Shown here piece after piece: positions 25,517-34,628 of a stretch of DNA of 64,000 nucleotides; the stretch's first letter is position 1, and every line of letters starts with the position of its first letter. The stretch spans positions 1 to 64,000 of the forward strand of contig NZ_FOEJ01000010.1 of the NCBI RefSeq assembly GCF_900110705.1, given 5' to 3'. Origin of the DNA: Loktanella sp. DSM 29012. GTDB taxonomy: Bacteria > Pseudomonadota > Alphaproteobacteria > Rhodobacterales > Rhodobacteraceae. The notes beneath the pieces were generated by a model that was not told the origin of the DNA, did not search any database, and saw only the letters and a program-made list of their open reading frames with translations. A program made the translations under genes and the position numbers.

Positions 25517-26040
25517 TGCCAAAGACACTCGCCCTTGAGTCGTTGACCGCCGAAGCCTTTGCGCCGTTCGGCGACCTGATGGTAGCCAAAGGTCAACCGG
25601 ACAAGATCATCAACCAAGGCAAATGCGGCCGTTTTCACGATCTTGGCAAGCTCGACTTCGACGGTGGCCGTGCAGGCATCAGCCTGTTTCGTGGGGAGAT
25701 CGAGTCGTTTCCAATCAGTGTCGAGATGGTTGAGCGGCATCCAGACGGAAGTCAGGCCTTCATTCCGATGTCGGAAACCGAATTTCTTGTCATCGTCGCC
25801 CCAGATGAGGACGGCGTGCCCGGAACGCCGCGCGCGTTTCTGGCCGCTCGCGGGCAGGCAATCAATTTTCATCGCGGAACGTGGCATGGGGTTTTGACCC
25901 CGCTGTCCGTGCCCGGCTTGTTCGCGGTCGTCGACCGTATCGGCACCGGCGCAAATTTGGAGGAACACTGGTTCGATACCCCATACTCGGTCGAAGCAGT
26001 TACGGAGGACGCTGGCGAGGGGCTGGCACAGGTTTCATAG
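25516..26040 (+). CDS. allA: Ureidoglycolate lyase
   Basis: 174-aa cupin-like AllA, converting (S)-ureidoglycolate to glyoxylate and urea (EC 4.3.2.3). Landmarks are LTAEAFAPFGDLM, GISLFRGE, VEMVERHPDGSQAFIPM, FLVIVAP and INFHRGTWHGVLTPL. It is translated directly after the puuE-uraD fusion (TAATG overlap). This is the step that delivers glyoxylate to the bhc cycle and malate synthase encoded further along, and urea to the AmiS/UreI-type channel or an off-window urease. Confidence 0.92.
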   Translation: MPKTLALESLTAEAFAPFGDLMVAKGQPDKIINQGKCGRFHDLGKLDFDGGRAGISLFRGEIESFPISVEMVERHPDGSQAFIPMSETEFLVIVAPDEDGVPGTPRAFLAARGQAINFHRGTWHGVLTPLSVPGLFAVVDRIGTGANLEEHWFDTPYSVEAVTEDAGEGLAQVS

Positions 26041-26049
26041 GGAGGGACA

Positions 26050-27504
26050 ATGACTATGGCCGCTAATTCAATCGGGACCCCGGAGCAGCTCCGCGATCCC
26101 AACTACACCCCGGCGCTTTCGCGCGCTATTCCACTGGGCATCCAGCATGTGCTGGCGATGTTCGTGTCCAACGTAACGCCGGCGATTATCGTTGCCGGTG
26201 CTGCGGGCTTCGGGTTCGGATCCAACAGCCCCGATTTCCCCGAGCTTTTGTATCTCATTCAGATGTCTATGCTTTTTGCGGGCGTTGCGACACTTTTGCA
26301 GACTGTGACTCTTGGACCAGTTGGCGCAAAATTGCCTATCGTTCAGGGCACATCCTTTGCGTTCATCCCAATCATGATCCCGCTTGTTGCGGGTAAAGGT
26401 GTCGATGGTTTGGCGGCCCTGTTTGGCGGTGTCATCGTCGGTGGCCTGTTCCATGCTTTCCTTGGCCTGTTCATCGGCAAGATCCGCTTTGCCTTGCCGC
26501 CATTGGTTACCGGACTGGTCGTGACGATGATCGGCCTGGCGCTGGTTCAGGTGGGCATTCAGTATGCGGCTGGCGGCGTTCCGGCTATCGGAACACCCGA
26601 ATACGGAAGCCTGCTGAACTGGTCAGCCGCTTTGGTCGTGATCTTTGTGACCCTTGGCCTGAAGTTCTTCACCTCTGGCATGTTGTCGATATCCGCCGTT
26701 CTGATCGGCCTGATCGTGGGCTACTTCTATGCGTTGGGTGTGGGTATTCTCGAATGGTCCGCCGTTGCGGGTTCTTGGGAGCGTTCCGCGGCGTTCGCAT
26801 TTCCTCAGCCATTCAAATATGGATTCGAGTTCTCTGCTGCTGCAATCATCGGCTTCTGCCTGATGGCCTTCATTTCCGCCATTGAAACTGTGGGGGATGT
26901 CTCGGGGATCACCAAAGGTGGCGCTGGCCGTGAAGCGACTGACAAGGAGATCGAAGGTGCAACCTACGCCGATGGTATCGGCACCGCTTTCGCGGGCATC
27001 TTTGGTGGTTTTCCGAACACGTCATTTTCACAAAACGTCGGGCTGATCGCAATGACGGGGGTGATGTCGCGCCACGTGGTCACTTGCGGGGCGATCTTTC
27101 TGATCATCTGCGGCCTGATCCCGAAAGTGGGCGGCGTAATCCGCACCGTGCCGATCGAAGTGCTTGGCGGGGGTGTGATCGTGATGTTCGGCATGGTCGT
27201 GGCCGCCGGTATCTCGATGCTGTCGGACGTGGATTGGAACCGGCGCAACATGGTGATCTTCGCGATTTCGCTGTCCATCGGGCTGGGTCTCCAGCTTGAG
27301 CCCGGTGCGGTCGCGGGTCTGCCCGAAACGGCGCGCATCCTCATGACGTCCGGTCTGCTGCCGGCTGCGTTTATCGCGATCGTTCTGAACCTGATCCTGC
27401 CCGAAGAACTGGCCGCGGAATCGACCGAGGAAGTTTCGGGCGGAATGCACGGCCACGGCACGGGTTTGAAGGGCAAGGAACAGACGAACGCCGCCAATAT
27501 CTAA
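26050..27504 (+). CDS. NCS2 nucleobase permease (urate/xanthine type)
   Basis: 484-aa purine permease of the nucleobase:cation symporter-2 family with about fourteen membrane segments. The QHVLAMFVSNVTPAIIV start, the VQGTSFAFIPIM region, SAIETVGDVSGITKGG (family signature with the substrate-binding Glu) and FPNTSFSQNVGLIAMTGVMSRHV are clear. The QNxGxxxxTxxxSR motif reads QNVGLIAMTGVMSR. GGAGGGA precedes ATG 26050, nine bases after allA, so it is the last gene of puuE-allA-permease. Substrate by context is urate or xanthine. Confidence 0.92.
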   Translation: MTMAANSIGTPEQLRDPNYTPALSRAIPLGIQHVLAMFVSNVTPAIIVAGAAGFGFGSNSPDFPELLYLIQMSMLFAGVATLLQTVTLGPVGAKLPIVQGTSFAFIPIMIPLVAGKGVDGLAALFGGVIVGGLFHAFLGLFIGKIRFALPPLVTGLVVTMIGLALVQVGIQYAAGGVPAIGTPEYGSLLNWSAALVVIFVTLGLKFFTSGMLSISAVLIGLIVGYFYALGVGILEWSAVAGSWERSAAFAFPQPFKYGFEFSAAAIIGFCLMAFISAIETVGDVSGITKGGAGREATDKEIEGATYADGIGTAFAGIFGGFPNTSFSQNVGLIAMTGVMSRHVVTCGAIFLIICGLIPKVGGVIRTVPIEVLGGGVIVMFGMVVAAGISMLSDVDWNRRNMVIFAISLSIGLGLQLEPGAVAGLPETARILMTSGLLPAAFIAIVLNLILPEELAAESTEEVSGGMHGHGTGLKGKEQTNAANI

Positions 27505-27530
27505 GGCGTAACAAGACATTGCGACGACGG

Positions 27531-27559
27531 GACACGGGCCGGAAACGGTCCGTGTCTTT
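27531..27559 (+). terminator. Rho-independent terminator of the purine operon
   Basis: An 11-base-pair stem from GACACGGGCCG to CGGTCCGTGTC (one G:T pair) closed by a GAAA loop, 27531-27556, followed by TTT. It lies 27 bases after the permease stop. Confidence 0.8.
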
Positions 27560-27603
27560 GTGTGAGATACGCGTCGTAGGTTCGGGATAAAAGGAACAAT
27601 ATT

Positions 27604-28347
27604 TTGGACATCATCATACTGATCATCGCGGCGTTCGGGGCAGGGGCGCTTAATACTGTCGCGGGCGGGGGCACCTTTCTGACGCTGCCCGCCCTGATCT
27701 TTATCGGCATACCGCCCGTCGCCGCCAATGCGACCAGCGCGGTTGCCGTCTTTCCAGGTTACGCTGGTGGTGCCTTGGGATTTCTTCCGGAAATGCGCAG
27801 TTTCGACCGATCGCTGCTGTTGCGTCTGACACTGGTGACACTGGCGGGCGGTCTGGTCGGAAGTCTGCTTTTGATGGTCTCTTCGGACGCCGCTTTTTCG
27901 GTTATCGTGCCGTTCCTGCTACTGGCGGCAACGCTGGTGTTCCTTTGGGGCGAACGGATACGTGGGTGGGCCGCCGCCACTACCCATGGCGTTGCCCCTT
28001 ACGGAAATATCGCCCTTTTCGCGGTTGCCGTTTACGGTGGATATTTCAATGGCGGTCTGGGGATCGTGCTGCTGGCGCTTTTCGCACTGTGGGGCATGAC
28101 AGATCTGCATCGGATGAACGGCTTGAAAAGTGGTTTGTCCTTTGCGTTGTCTGGGATTTCCGTCATGGCCTTTGCCGTTGCTGGGCTGGTGGAATGGAAT
28201 GCTGCAATTGTAATGATGCTCGCGGCTACGGCGGGCGGTTATGCAGGTGCACCGCTGGCCCGCCATATTCCGATGCGCACCTTGCGGTTTATCATCGCGA
28301 CCATCGGTTTCGGGATGAGCGCGATATTCTTTTTCCATGCGTTCTGA
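27604..28347 (+). CDS. TauE/SafE-family membrane exporter
   Basis: 247-aa integral membrane protein of the sulfite exporter TauE/SafE (DUF81) family. Its opening GAGALNTVAGGGTFLTLPAL is the family signature, with eight or so membrane segments and a second repeat half starting near GGYFNGGLGIVLLALFALWG. The start is TTG 27604, supported by AAAGGA nine bases before it; there is no ATG in reach. It is separated from the purine operon by a terminator. The transported anion cannot be told; in this context an organic anion is as likely as sulfite. Confidence 0.88.
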   Translation: MDIIILIIAAFGAGALNTVAGGGTFLTLPALIFIGIPPVAANATSAVAVFPGYAGGALGFLPEMRSFDRSLLLRLTLVTLAGGLVGSLLLMVSSDAAFSVIVPFLLLAATLVFLWGERIRGWAAATTHGVAPYGNIALFAVAVYGGYFNGGLGIVLLALFALWGMTDLHRMNGLKSGLSFALSGISVMAFAVAGLVEWNAAIVMMLAATAGGYAGAPLARHIPMRTLRFIIATIGFGMSAIFFFHAF

Positions 28348-28356
28348 CCTGAGGCG

Positions 28357-30636
28357 TCAGCCGTAGCTGGAGACGTCCGACCCGGCCAATGCCGCGATGT
28401 TCAGCAACCCTCTTGGTGTTACACCCGGTGTCACGATATGCACACGATTGCCCATGCCCATCAGGATTGGACCGACCTCGATCCCGCCCGCAACGGACCT
28501 GAGCAGATTGCGTGCAGCGCCGGCGGCGTCGGTGTTGGCATAGACCAGCACATTGGCCTTGCCGGTCAGTCGGTTGCCGGGCAGCAGGCGTTCGCGTAGT
28601 TCGGGGTCAAGCGCCGCATCGGTGTGCATCTCGCCTTCGTAGGCGAAGCCGCGCGGTGCAGCGTCGAGAATTGCGAGGCCGCCCCGCATGACGCGACCGG
28701 ACAGGCAGTCGTTATTGCCGAACTGCGAACCGGAACACAGGGCGATCTGTGGCTCGACCCCGAAGCGACGGACGTGACGTGAAGCGGCAATCACCGTTTC
28801 GGCCAGCGTTTCCGGTGTCTGTTCCACATTCACGTGTGTGTCGGCTACAAACAACGGCCCTTGGTCCAGCAACATCAGCGACATGGCCGCAACAGGGTGC
28901 AAGCCGTCCGTGGCCAGCATCTGCTGCGCGTAGTTCAAGTGCCAGTGATACTGTCCAAATGTGCCGCAAATCATGCTGTCCGCGTCACCACGCGCGACCA
29001 TCACGGCGGCAATCGCGGTGGTATTTGTGCGCATCACGGCACGGGCCAGATCGGGGGTCACACCCTTGCGATCCATCGCCTGATGATAGGTTTGCCAATA
29101 GTCACGATACCGATCGTCGCGTTCCGGGTTCACGACCACGAAATCCACACCGGCTTTGATCGGCAACCCCGCCCGGTCCAGGCGTGCCTGAATAACGTCG
29201 GGGCGACCGACCAGCACGGGCGTGTCCGCATTTTCCTCTATCATGGCTTGGGCCGCACGCAGGACGCGCTCGTCCTCGCCTTCGGCAAAGACGATCTTGC
29301 GTTTCGCCTGACGGGCAGCGTCGAATACGTTACGCATGATCAGCGCAGATTTGAACACCTGCGCCTGAAGTGCGTGTGCGTAGGCGTCAAGGTCGATGGT
29401 GCGTCTGGCGACACCGCTGTCCATCGCCGCCTTGGCGACAGCCGTCGCGATCGTCGGCAACAGGCGCGGATCGAAAGGTTTCGGGATCAAATAGTCGGGA
29501 CCGAAGGTCAGGCGTTCGCCTTTGTAGGCCTCGCCGACTTCGGCGCTTGTCGTCTGGCGCGCCAGCCCGGCTATTGCATCCACGCAGGCCAGTTTCATAG
29601 CGTCGTTGATGTCGCTTGCCTCGACGTCGAGCGCGCCGCGGAAGATGAACGGGAAACACAACACGTTGTTGACCTGATTGGCGAAATCCGAACGGCCCGT
29701 GGCGATCATCGCCCCTGGGGATGCCGCCCGTGCGATGTCGGGCATAATTTCGGGTGTGGGATTGGCCAGTGCAAAGATGATCGGGTTGTCGGCCATGTGT
29801 TTGACCTGTTCTGGCTTCAGCAAACCGGGGCCGGACAGGCCAAGGAACATATCCGCGCCGACCAGCGCCTCTTGCAAATCAACGTCAGCGTCTGCATTGG
29901 CGAAGGCCATTTGTTCGGGGCACAAATCCGTGCGTCCGGCGTGCAATACACCGTCCTTGTCAAAAATAGTGATGTTGGCCAACGGCACGCCCATCTTGTG
30001 CAACATGGTATGACAGGCCACGCCCGCAGCCCCTGCGCCCAGCCCCACGACACGGATGTCTTCGGCGCGTTTGCCCGCGATGTGCAGCGCGTTGGTCGCG
30101 GCGGCGGCGACCACGATTGCGGTGCCGTGCTGATCGTCGTGAAAGACTGGGATGTTCATGGTTTCGCGGCATTGGCGTTCGACGATGAAACACTCTGGCG
30201 CTTTGATGTCTTCAAGGTTGACGGCCCCGAAAGTCGGCTCCAGCCGTTTGACCAGATTGGCCAGTTCAACCGGATCGTCCTCGTCCACTTCGATGTCGAA
30301 ACAGTCGATACCTGCGAACTTCTTGAACAGGACGGCCTTGCCTTCCATCACAGGCTTGGACGCGGCTGCCCCGATGTTGCCGAGTCCCAGCACCGCGGAC
30401 CCGTTGGTGATGACCGCGACCAGATTACGTTTGGCGGTGTAGCGGTTTATTGTGGCGGGGTCTTTCGAGATTTCAATGCAAGCCTCTGCTACTCCGGGGC
30501 TGTAGGCACGGGCCAGATCGCGGCCAGTGGCCATCGGTTTGGTTGGGCGGATTTCAAGTTTTCCGGGCTTGGGAAATTCATGATAGTCCAACGCCGCCTG
30601 ACGTTCTTTTTGCTTTTGTGCGTCAGCTTGATCCAT
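28357..30636 (-). CDS. maeB: NADP-dependent malic enzyme with C-terminal phosphotransacetylase-like domain
   Basis: 759-aa MaeB-type malic enzyme: malate to pyruvate with CO2 and NADPH. Residues 1 to about 420 are the malic domain ([63 protein letters not shown]). Residues about 430-759 are the regulatory phosphotransacetylase-like domain ([53 protein letters not shown]). ATG 30636 was chosen as the family start MDQADAQKQ. With malate synthase G nearby it would turn glyoxylate-derived malate into pyruvate. It overlaps the GAPDH-family gene upstream by 14 bases. Confidence 0.95.
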   Translation of the reverse strand: MDQADAQKQKERQAALDYHEFPKPGKLEIRPTKPMATGRDLARAYSPGVAEACIEISKDPATINRYTAKRNLVAVITNGSAVLGLGNIGAAASKPVMEGKAVLFKKFAGIDCFDIEVDEDDPVELANLVKRLEPTFGAVNLEDIKAPECFIVERQCRETMNIPVFHDDQHGTAIVVAAAATNALHIAGKRAEDIRVVGLGAGAAGVACHTMLHKMGVPLANITIFDKDGVLHAGRTDLCPEQMAFANADADVDLQEALVGADMFLGLSGPGLLKPEQVKHMADNPIIFALANPTPEIMPDIARAASPGAMIATGRSDFANQVNNVLCFPFIFRGALDVEASDINDAMKLACVDAIAGLARQTTSAEVGEAYKGERLTFGPDYLIPKPFDPRLLPTIATAVAKAAMDSGVARRTIDLDAYAHALQAQVFKSALIMRNVFDAARQAKRKIVFAEGEDERVLRAAQAMIEENADTPVLVGRPDVIQARLDRAGLPIKAGVDFVVVNPERDDRYRDYWQTYHQAMDRKGVTPDLARAVMRTNTTAIAAVMVARGDADSMICGTFGQYHWHLNYAQQMLATDGLHPVAAMSLMLLDQGPLFVADTHVNVEQTPETLAETVIAASRHVRRFGVEPQIALCSGSQFGNNDCLSGRVMRGGLAILDAAPRGFAYEGEMHTDAALDPELRERLLPGNRLTGKANVLVYANTDAAGAARNLLRSVAGGIEVGPILMGMGNRVHIVTPGVTPRGLLNIAALAGSDVSSYG

Positions 30637-31642
30637 CGTGTTTCCTCTTTGCATCCCGCGCGGCAATGCGGCGGGTCATGTCGATCATGCGGGCCGAAAA
30701 GCCCCATTCGTTGTCATACCACCCAAAGAGGCGGAGTTGTTTGTGCTGTATCGCAGCCGTTTCGCGGGTTGCGATGACAAGTGATTCCGACCGCCCTCGC
30801 ATGTCGGTGGATACGCACGCGTCATACGTCAGCCCGATGATTGGATCGTCTTCGAAGGCTTCTTCAATGAATTCGCTGAGCCGCTTTTCACAGTCCTCGG
30901 CCACCTGAATAACGGCGTCGATCGCAGAGACCGACAAGCTGGGCACGCGGACTGCCGACACGCTGATGCGACGCAGGAATTCTGGTAGAACTTGAATAAT
31001 CTGCTCAGCGGCGCTGGTTGTCGTGGGGATCATCGATACCGCAGCAGCCCGGCTGCGTTCGAGTGACTGTCCGGGCAAATCTACGGTAGGTTGGCTGCCT
31101 GTGTAGCAATGAATTGTTGTGATGTGTGCACGTTCAATGCCGAGGCCAAGGTCGATGATCCGCAAGAGGGGTGCGATTGCGTTCGTCGTGCAGGAGGCAT
31201 TCGATATGATCCGCGCTGTGCCAAGATCATGAGTATTGGCCCCGAGCACAACGGTGACTTCCGCCGCGGGCGATGGGCCCGAGATCAGGACTGCGGCCGC
31301 ACCCGCCACCAGGCCTGCGTCGGCTACATCCTGTGTCACTGCACGGCCAGTGCATTCCAGCACGACATCTATTTCTGACAGATCGGCCTTGGCAAGATCG
31401 GGCTGGGACCAGACCGGAATGCTAAGATCACCGATGCGCAGCGCATGGCCTATCCCGACGACGGCAAGAGGGTAGGGGCCATAGACGCTGTCGTATTTGA
31501 AAAGGTAGGCGCAGGTTTCAAGAGGAGCGATGTCGTTGATCGCCACGACCTCTATATCGTCGTTTGCGGGTATGGTCAGGATTTGCCGCAGCACAGTGCG
31601 CCCGATCCTGCCAAAGCCATTGATGACGATGCGTGTCGTCAT
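30623..31642 (-). CDS. Glyceraldehyde-3-phosphate/erythrose-4-phosphate dehydrogenase family protein
   Basis: 339-aa phosphorylating aldehyde dehydrogenase fold. The NAD-binding N-terminus (INGFGRIGRTVLRQ, VVAINDIA) and the active-site Cys motif SNASCTTNAIAPLL are intact, as is IHCYTGSQPT. The phosphate-site loop differs from housekeeping GAPDH (IPTTTSAAEQI in place of the usual IPTSTGAAK) and VRVPSLSVSAID replaces RVPTPNVS, so it is probably not the main glycolytic enzyme. It overlaps the AmiS-like gene (4 bases) and maeB (14 bases), forming a tight operon. A role beyond the fold is not clear. Confidence 0.85.
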   Translation of the reverse strand: MTTRIVINGFGRIGRTVLRQILTIPANDDIEVVAINDIAPLETCAYLFKYDSVYGPYPLAVVGIGHALRIGDLSIPVWSQPDLAKADLSEIDVVLECTGRAVTQDVADAGLVAGAAAVLISGPSPAAEVTVVLGANTHDLGTARIISNASCTTNAIAPLLRIIDLGLGIERAHITTIHCYTGSQPTVDLPGQSLERSRAAAVSMIPTTTSAAEQIIQVLPEFLRRISVSAVRVPSLSVSAIDAVIQVAEDCEKRLSEFIEEAFEDDPIIGLTYDACVSTDMRGRSESLVIATRETAAIQHKQLRLFGWYDNEWGFSARMIDMTRRIAARDAKRKHDGSS

Positions 31643-32166
31643 GCCGCCACTCCGTAGATCCGCACCAGTGCAGGGACCCAGGCGGTAGCAACCCCCGTGC
31701 CCAGCGTCGCAAAAGCCGTGTGCGTTGCAATATTACGCCGCAAGGCGAGGGCGAAGAAATACATCAACCACAGACCCGACCACGCCAGCCAGCTGAGGCC
31801 CAGCCAGATCTCCATGATGCCTTGCGCATTCGACAGAACGGATAGACCCTGCGGAAGAACGGTGACGGCTACGAACAGGCTGAACCAGCCAAGACCGCGC
31901 CCGTCCAACCTGAACACGCGATTGAAGCCGACCCACAGGTAGGTGACGCTGAACAGCATCGTCAACGCCGCAGCACCGATATCGGCGGCGCTATCTGCGT
32001 TCAGCACGATCAACAGGGCAACAGCGCCCGTGATGGTGGCTGTCACGAAATTGATGATCGTGATCTCGCGGTCTTCGATCCGCCCCAGCATCCACAGACC
32101 GTTCAGGACGAGGACCGCCCCGACGAACAATAAGGACACCGGCAATAGCAGTGTCGTCAGATCCAT
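31639..32166 (-). CDS. AmiS/UreI-family channel (urea/short amide permease)
   Basis: 175-aa inner-membrane protein with six helices of the AmiS/UreI family, which forms urea- or amide-conducting channels. Recognisable are LLFVGAVLVLNGLWMLGRI (family N-terminus), the INFVTATITG second helix, LLFSVTYLWVGFNRVF, FSLFVAVTVLP and the C-terminal LSWLAWSGLWLMYFFAL. Its placement with enzymes handling purine and creatine breakdown suggests urea passage, either export of excess or uptake. First gene of the unit with the GAPDH-family gene and maeB. Confidence 0.85.
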   Translation of the reverse strand: MDLTTLLLPVSLLFVGAVLVLNGLWMLGRIEDREITIINFVTATITGAVALLIVLNADSAADIGAAALTMLFSVTYLWVGFNRVFRLDGRGLGWFSLFVAVTVLPQGLSVLSNAQGIMEIWLGLSWLAWSGLWLMYFFALALRRNIATHTAFATLGTGVATAWVPALVRIYGVAA

Positions 32167-32293
32167 GGTTCAGCCAGCTTGCCCGCGCAACCGGACAGCG
32201 ACATCGGCCGAACCTTGGTCGTGCCGTCCGTCGCGGTTGAGCATACGTGTGGCAGACCGGGCCAGATCGAGCGGTCTGCAGCGATAGCAGTCA

Positions 32294-33259
32294 TCAGAAA
32301 TCGACCTCGATGGCGATGCCTTTGGCCACGGCCAGATCAACGACCGAGGCCGCGACGGCAAGGTCTTGCAGTCCGACGCCGGTCCCGTCGAACAGCGTAA
32401 TTTCATCATCCGACGCACGGCCCTTGTGAGTGCCGTTGATGACAGCGCCCAGTTGCGCCACATCGCTTTCCTTTATCAGACCTTCGGCAATGGCGTGTTG
32501 TGCTTCGCCGATGGAAATGGATTGCGCGACCTCGTCGGTGAAAACGGATGCGCGCGCCAACAAAGCCGCCTCGACTTCCTGCTTGCCCTTGGTGTCGGTG
32601 CCCATGCAGGCCACGTGAGTTCCGGGACTGACATGATCGGCCATCAGCGACGGTGCAAAGGCGGAAGTGATCGAGATGATAACATCGGCGTCGCGCATGC
32701 TGGGTAGATCGACCGCCTCGAACGGAACGCCTGCCTCATTCGCGACCTTTTCGATGTTGGGCAGCATGTCGGGGTGGAAATTCCAGCCGATAACTTTCTT
32801 GAACCTGTGCGTTTCAAGGGCCGCACGCAACTGGAACGTCGCCTGATGGCCCGCCCCGATCATGCCGAGAACTTTCGCATCCTTGCGTGCCAGATGTTTG
32901 ATCGATACGGAAGACGCGGCCGCCGTGCGCAGGGCCGTCAAAAGGTTGCCGCCGACCATCGCCTTGGCCTTGCCCGTGTCCGGATCGAACAGGAAAACTG
33001 TCGATTGATGATTGATCTCGCCACGCTTTTCGAGGTTGTGGGGCCAGTAGCCCCCCGCCTTTAGACCCAGTGTCAGACCTGCCCTGTCGAACCCGCCCTT
33101 GAAGCCGTAAAGTGCGTCCTCGTGGCCGATTGCCTCGCGGATAACGGGGAAGTTATAGGCGTCTTCGGACGCCATGGCTGCGAACGCCTTCTCCACCGCT
33201 TCGAAGGCCGCATCGCGGGTCATCAAATTAGAAATTTCGCGTTCTGGAACGATCAGCAT
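32294..33259 (-). CDS. bhcD: Iminosuccinate reductase BhcD (ornithine cyclodeaminase/mu-crystallin family)
   Basis: 321-aa NAD(P)H-dependent reductase. In the beta-hydroxyaspartate cycle it reduces iminosuccinate to L-aspartate. The fold marks of the ornithine cyclodeaminase family are clear: ALRTAAASSVSIKHLARKDAKVLGMIGAGHQA (dinucleotide motif GAGHQA), ADVIISITSA, VACMGTDTKGKQEV and LFDGTGVGLQD. Assignment to BhcD rather than an alanine or ornithine enzyme rests on the bhcABC genes immediately upstream. It is separated from bhcC by 196 bases rich in stem-loops. GAGG lies upstream of ATG 33259. Confidence 0.92.
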   Translation of the reverse strand: MLIVPEREISNLMTRDAAFEAVEKAFAAMASEDAYNFPVIREAIGHEDALYGFKGGFDRAGLTLGLKAGGYWPHNLEKRGEINHQSTVFLFDPDTGKAKAMVGGNLLTALRTAAASSVSIKHLARKDAKVLGMIGAGHQATFQLRAALETHRFKKVIGWNFHPDMLPNIEKVANEAGVPFEAVDLPSMRDADVIISITSAFAPSLMADHVSPGTHVACMGTDTKGKQEVEAALLARASVFTDEVAQSISIGEAQHAIAEGLIKESDVAQLGAVINGTHKGRASDDEITLFDGTGVGLQDLAVAASVVDLAVAKGIAIEVDF

Positions 33260-33313
33260 CCGGCAAATCCTCTTGTTAAAACGGGGGTCCGCTGTTTCCG
33301 GCCCTCAATGTGT

Positions 33314-33331
33314 GAGCCATATCGATGGCTC
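33314..33331 (-). promoter_or_regulatory. Stem-loop 1 in the bhcC-bhcD gap
   Basis: GAGCCAT - ATCG - ATGGCTC, seven perfect pairs around a four-base loop, 55 bases before bhcD on its strand. No T-run follows on the minus strand. Confidence 0.55.
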
Positions 33332-33356
33332 AAGGCACGCGCCCGGGACAGTGGTG

Positions 33357-33380
33357 GGGCGCACGCGTGTTCGTGCGCCC
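33357..33380 (-). promoter_or_regulatory. Stem-loop 2 in the bhcC-bhcD gap
   Basis: GGGCGCACG and CGTGCGCCC, nine perfect pairs around a six-base loop. Together with CCGGC/GCCGG at 33426-33440 it makes three consecutive hairpins directly after bhcC. This may stabilise the upstream transcript or lower bhcD expression. Confidence 0.55.
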
Positions 33381-33455
33381 GCATGCATACCAAAGGGTTG
33401 GCCACCGCATGCGAACGACTTGGCACCGGCTTCTTGCCGGGCCCCCTTTATCCGT

Positions 33456-34619
33456 TCAGTAGGCCTTGCCTCGGGCGCTAACGGGCCAGACGGTTTCGAC
33501 CTTTCCGTTGCGCACGCCCACATACCAATCGTGCACGTTTGCGGTCGGATCACAGTGGCCGGGCACAAGCCGCAGCTTGTCGTTTACCTTGAGCACTGCA
33601 TTTGGGTCAGCCACGACGCCGTGTTCGTCGGAACATTTGACGTATTCCACGTCATCACGTCCGAAAATCACCGGCAATCCACTGTCCACGGACTGCGCTT
33701 TGAGGCCGGCGTCCACAATCGCCTTGTCGGCCTTTGCGTGGGACATGACGGACGTCAGGATAAAGAATGCGTTTTCCCATTCGCCCCGGTCGATGCGGTT
33801 GCCATCCGCGTCAAGGATACGGCCATAATCTGCATCCATGAAGGCATAGCTGCCGCACTGCAATTCGTTGTAAACGCCCGAGTTGCTTTCGAAATAGTAA
33901 GATCCGGTGCCGCCGCCGCCGACGATATCGCACTCAAGGCCTTCCTCTTTCAGCGTATCGACCGCGTCCTTGACCTGCGCCACTGCGATTTCGATCTTCG
34001 CCTTGCGGTCGGAGTAGGCATCCATGTGTTGCATGGCGCCCTGATAGGCCTGGATGCCAGAGAACTTCAGCCCCTCGGCCGCATCGATGGCCTTGGCAAT
34101 CTCGACGACGGCGGGCGTCGTCGTCACGCCGCAGCGGCCGGCGCCGCAGTCAATTTCGACCAGACATTCGATCTGCGTGCCGTGCTTGACCGCCGCCGCC
34201 GACAGATCGGCCACATTGTTCACATCGTCCACGCAGCAGATCGCGCGCGCGCCCAGCTTGGGCAGACGGGCCAGACGGTCGATCTTGGCCGGCTGGGTCA
34301 CTTGGTTGGACACCAGAATGTCCTTGATGCCGCCACGCGCAAACACTTCGGCCTCGGACACCTTCTGACAGCAGACACCGCAGGCACCCCCAAGGTCTTC
34401 TTGCAGCTTCTGCACGTCTACCGACTTGTGCATCTTGCCGTGGGTGCGGTGACGCATCCCGTGGTCCCTGGCGTAGTCGCCCATTTTCTTGATGTTGCGT
34501 TCCAGCGCATCCAGGTCCAGCACGAGGGCAGGGGTCTGGATATCGGCTTCATCCATGCCTGGTTTGGCGGGGATGTCGTAGCCGACTTCAAAATCTTCAA
34601 AATCCGGTTGCTTGTTCAT
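33456..34619 (-). CDS. bhcC: Beta-hydroxyaspartate aldolase BhcC
   Basis: 387-aa PLP enzyme of the D-threonine aldolase / fold-type III group. In the bhc cycle it condenses glycine with glyoxylate to (2R,3S)-beta-hydroxyaspartate. Visible are IQTPALVLDLDALERNI, the PLP-Lys segment THGKMHKSVDVQ, GARAICCVDDV, VEIDCGAGRCGV, VGGGGTGSYYFE and the metal-binding C-terminus PGHCDPTANVHDWYVGVRNG (His and Cys ligands for the divalent ion). It is nine bases downstream of bhcB. Confidence 0.94.
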   Translation of the reverse strand: MNKQPDFEDFEVGYDIPAKPGMDEADIQTPALVLDLDALERNIKKMGDYARDHGMRHRTHGKMHKSVDVQKLQEDLGGACGVCCQKVSEAEVFARGGIKDILVSNQVTQPAKIDRLARLPKLGARAICCVDDVNNVADLSAAAVKHGTQIECLVEIDCGAGRCGVTTTPAVVEIAKAIDAAEGLKFSGIQAYQGAMQHMDAYSDRKAKIEIAVAQVKDAVDTLKEEGLECDIVGGGGTGSYYFESNSGVYNELQCGSYAFMDADYGRILDADGNRIDRGEWENAFFILTSVMSHAKADKAIVDAGLKAQSVDSGLPVIFGRDDVEYVKCSDEHGVVADPNAVLKVNDKLRLVPGHCDPTANVHDWYVGVRNGKVETVWPVSARGKAY

Positions 34620-34628
34620 GGTCGGTCC

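Noticed and set aside
28834-30777. 647-codon plus-strand frame opposite maeB
   Set aside because: Antisense of malic enzyme; no domain recognised.
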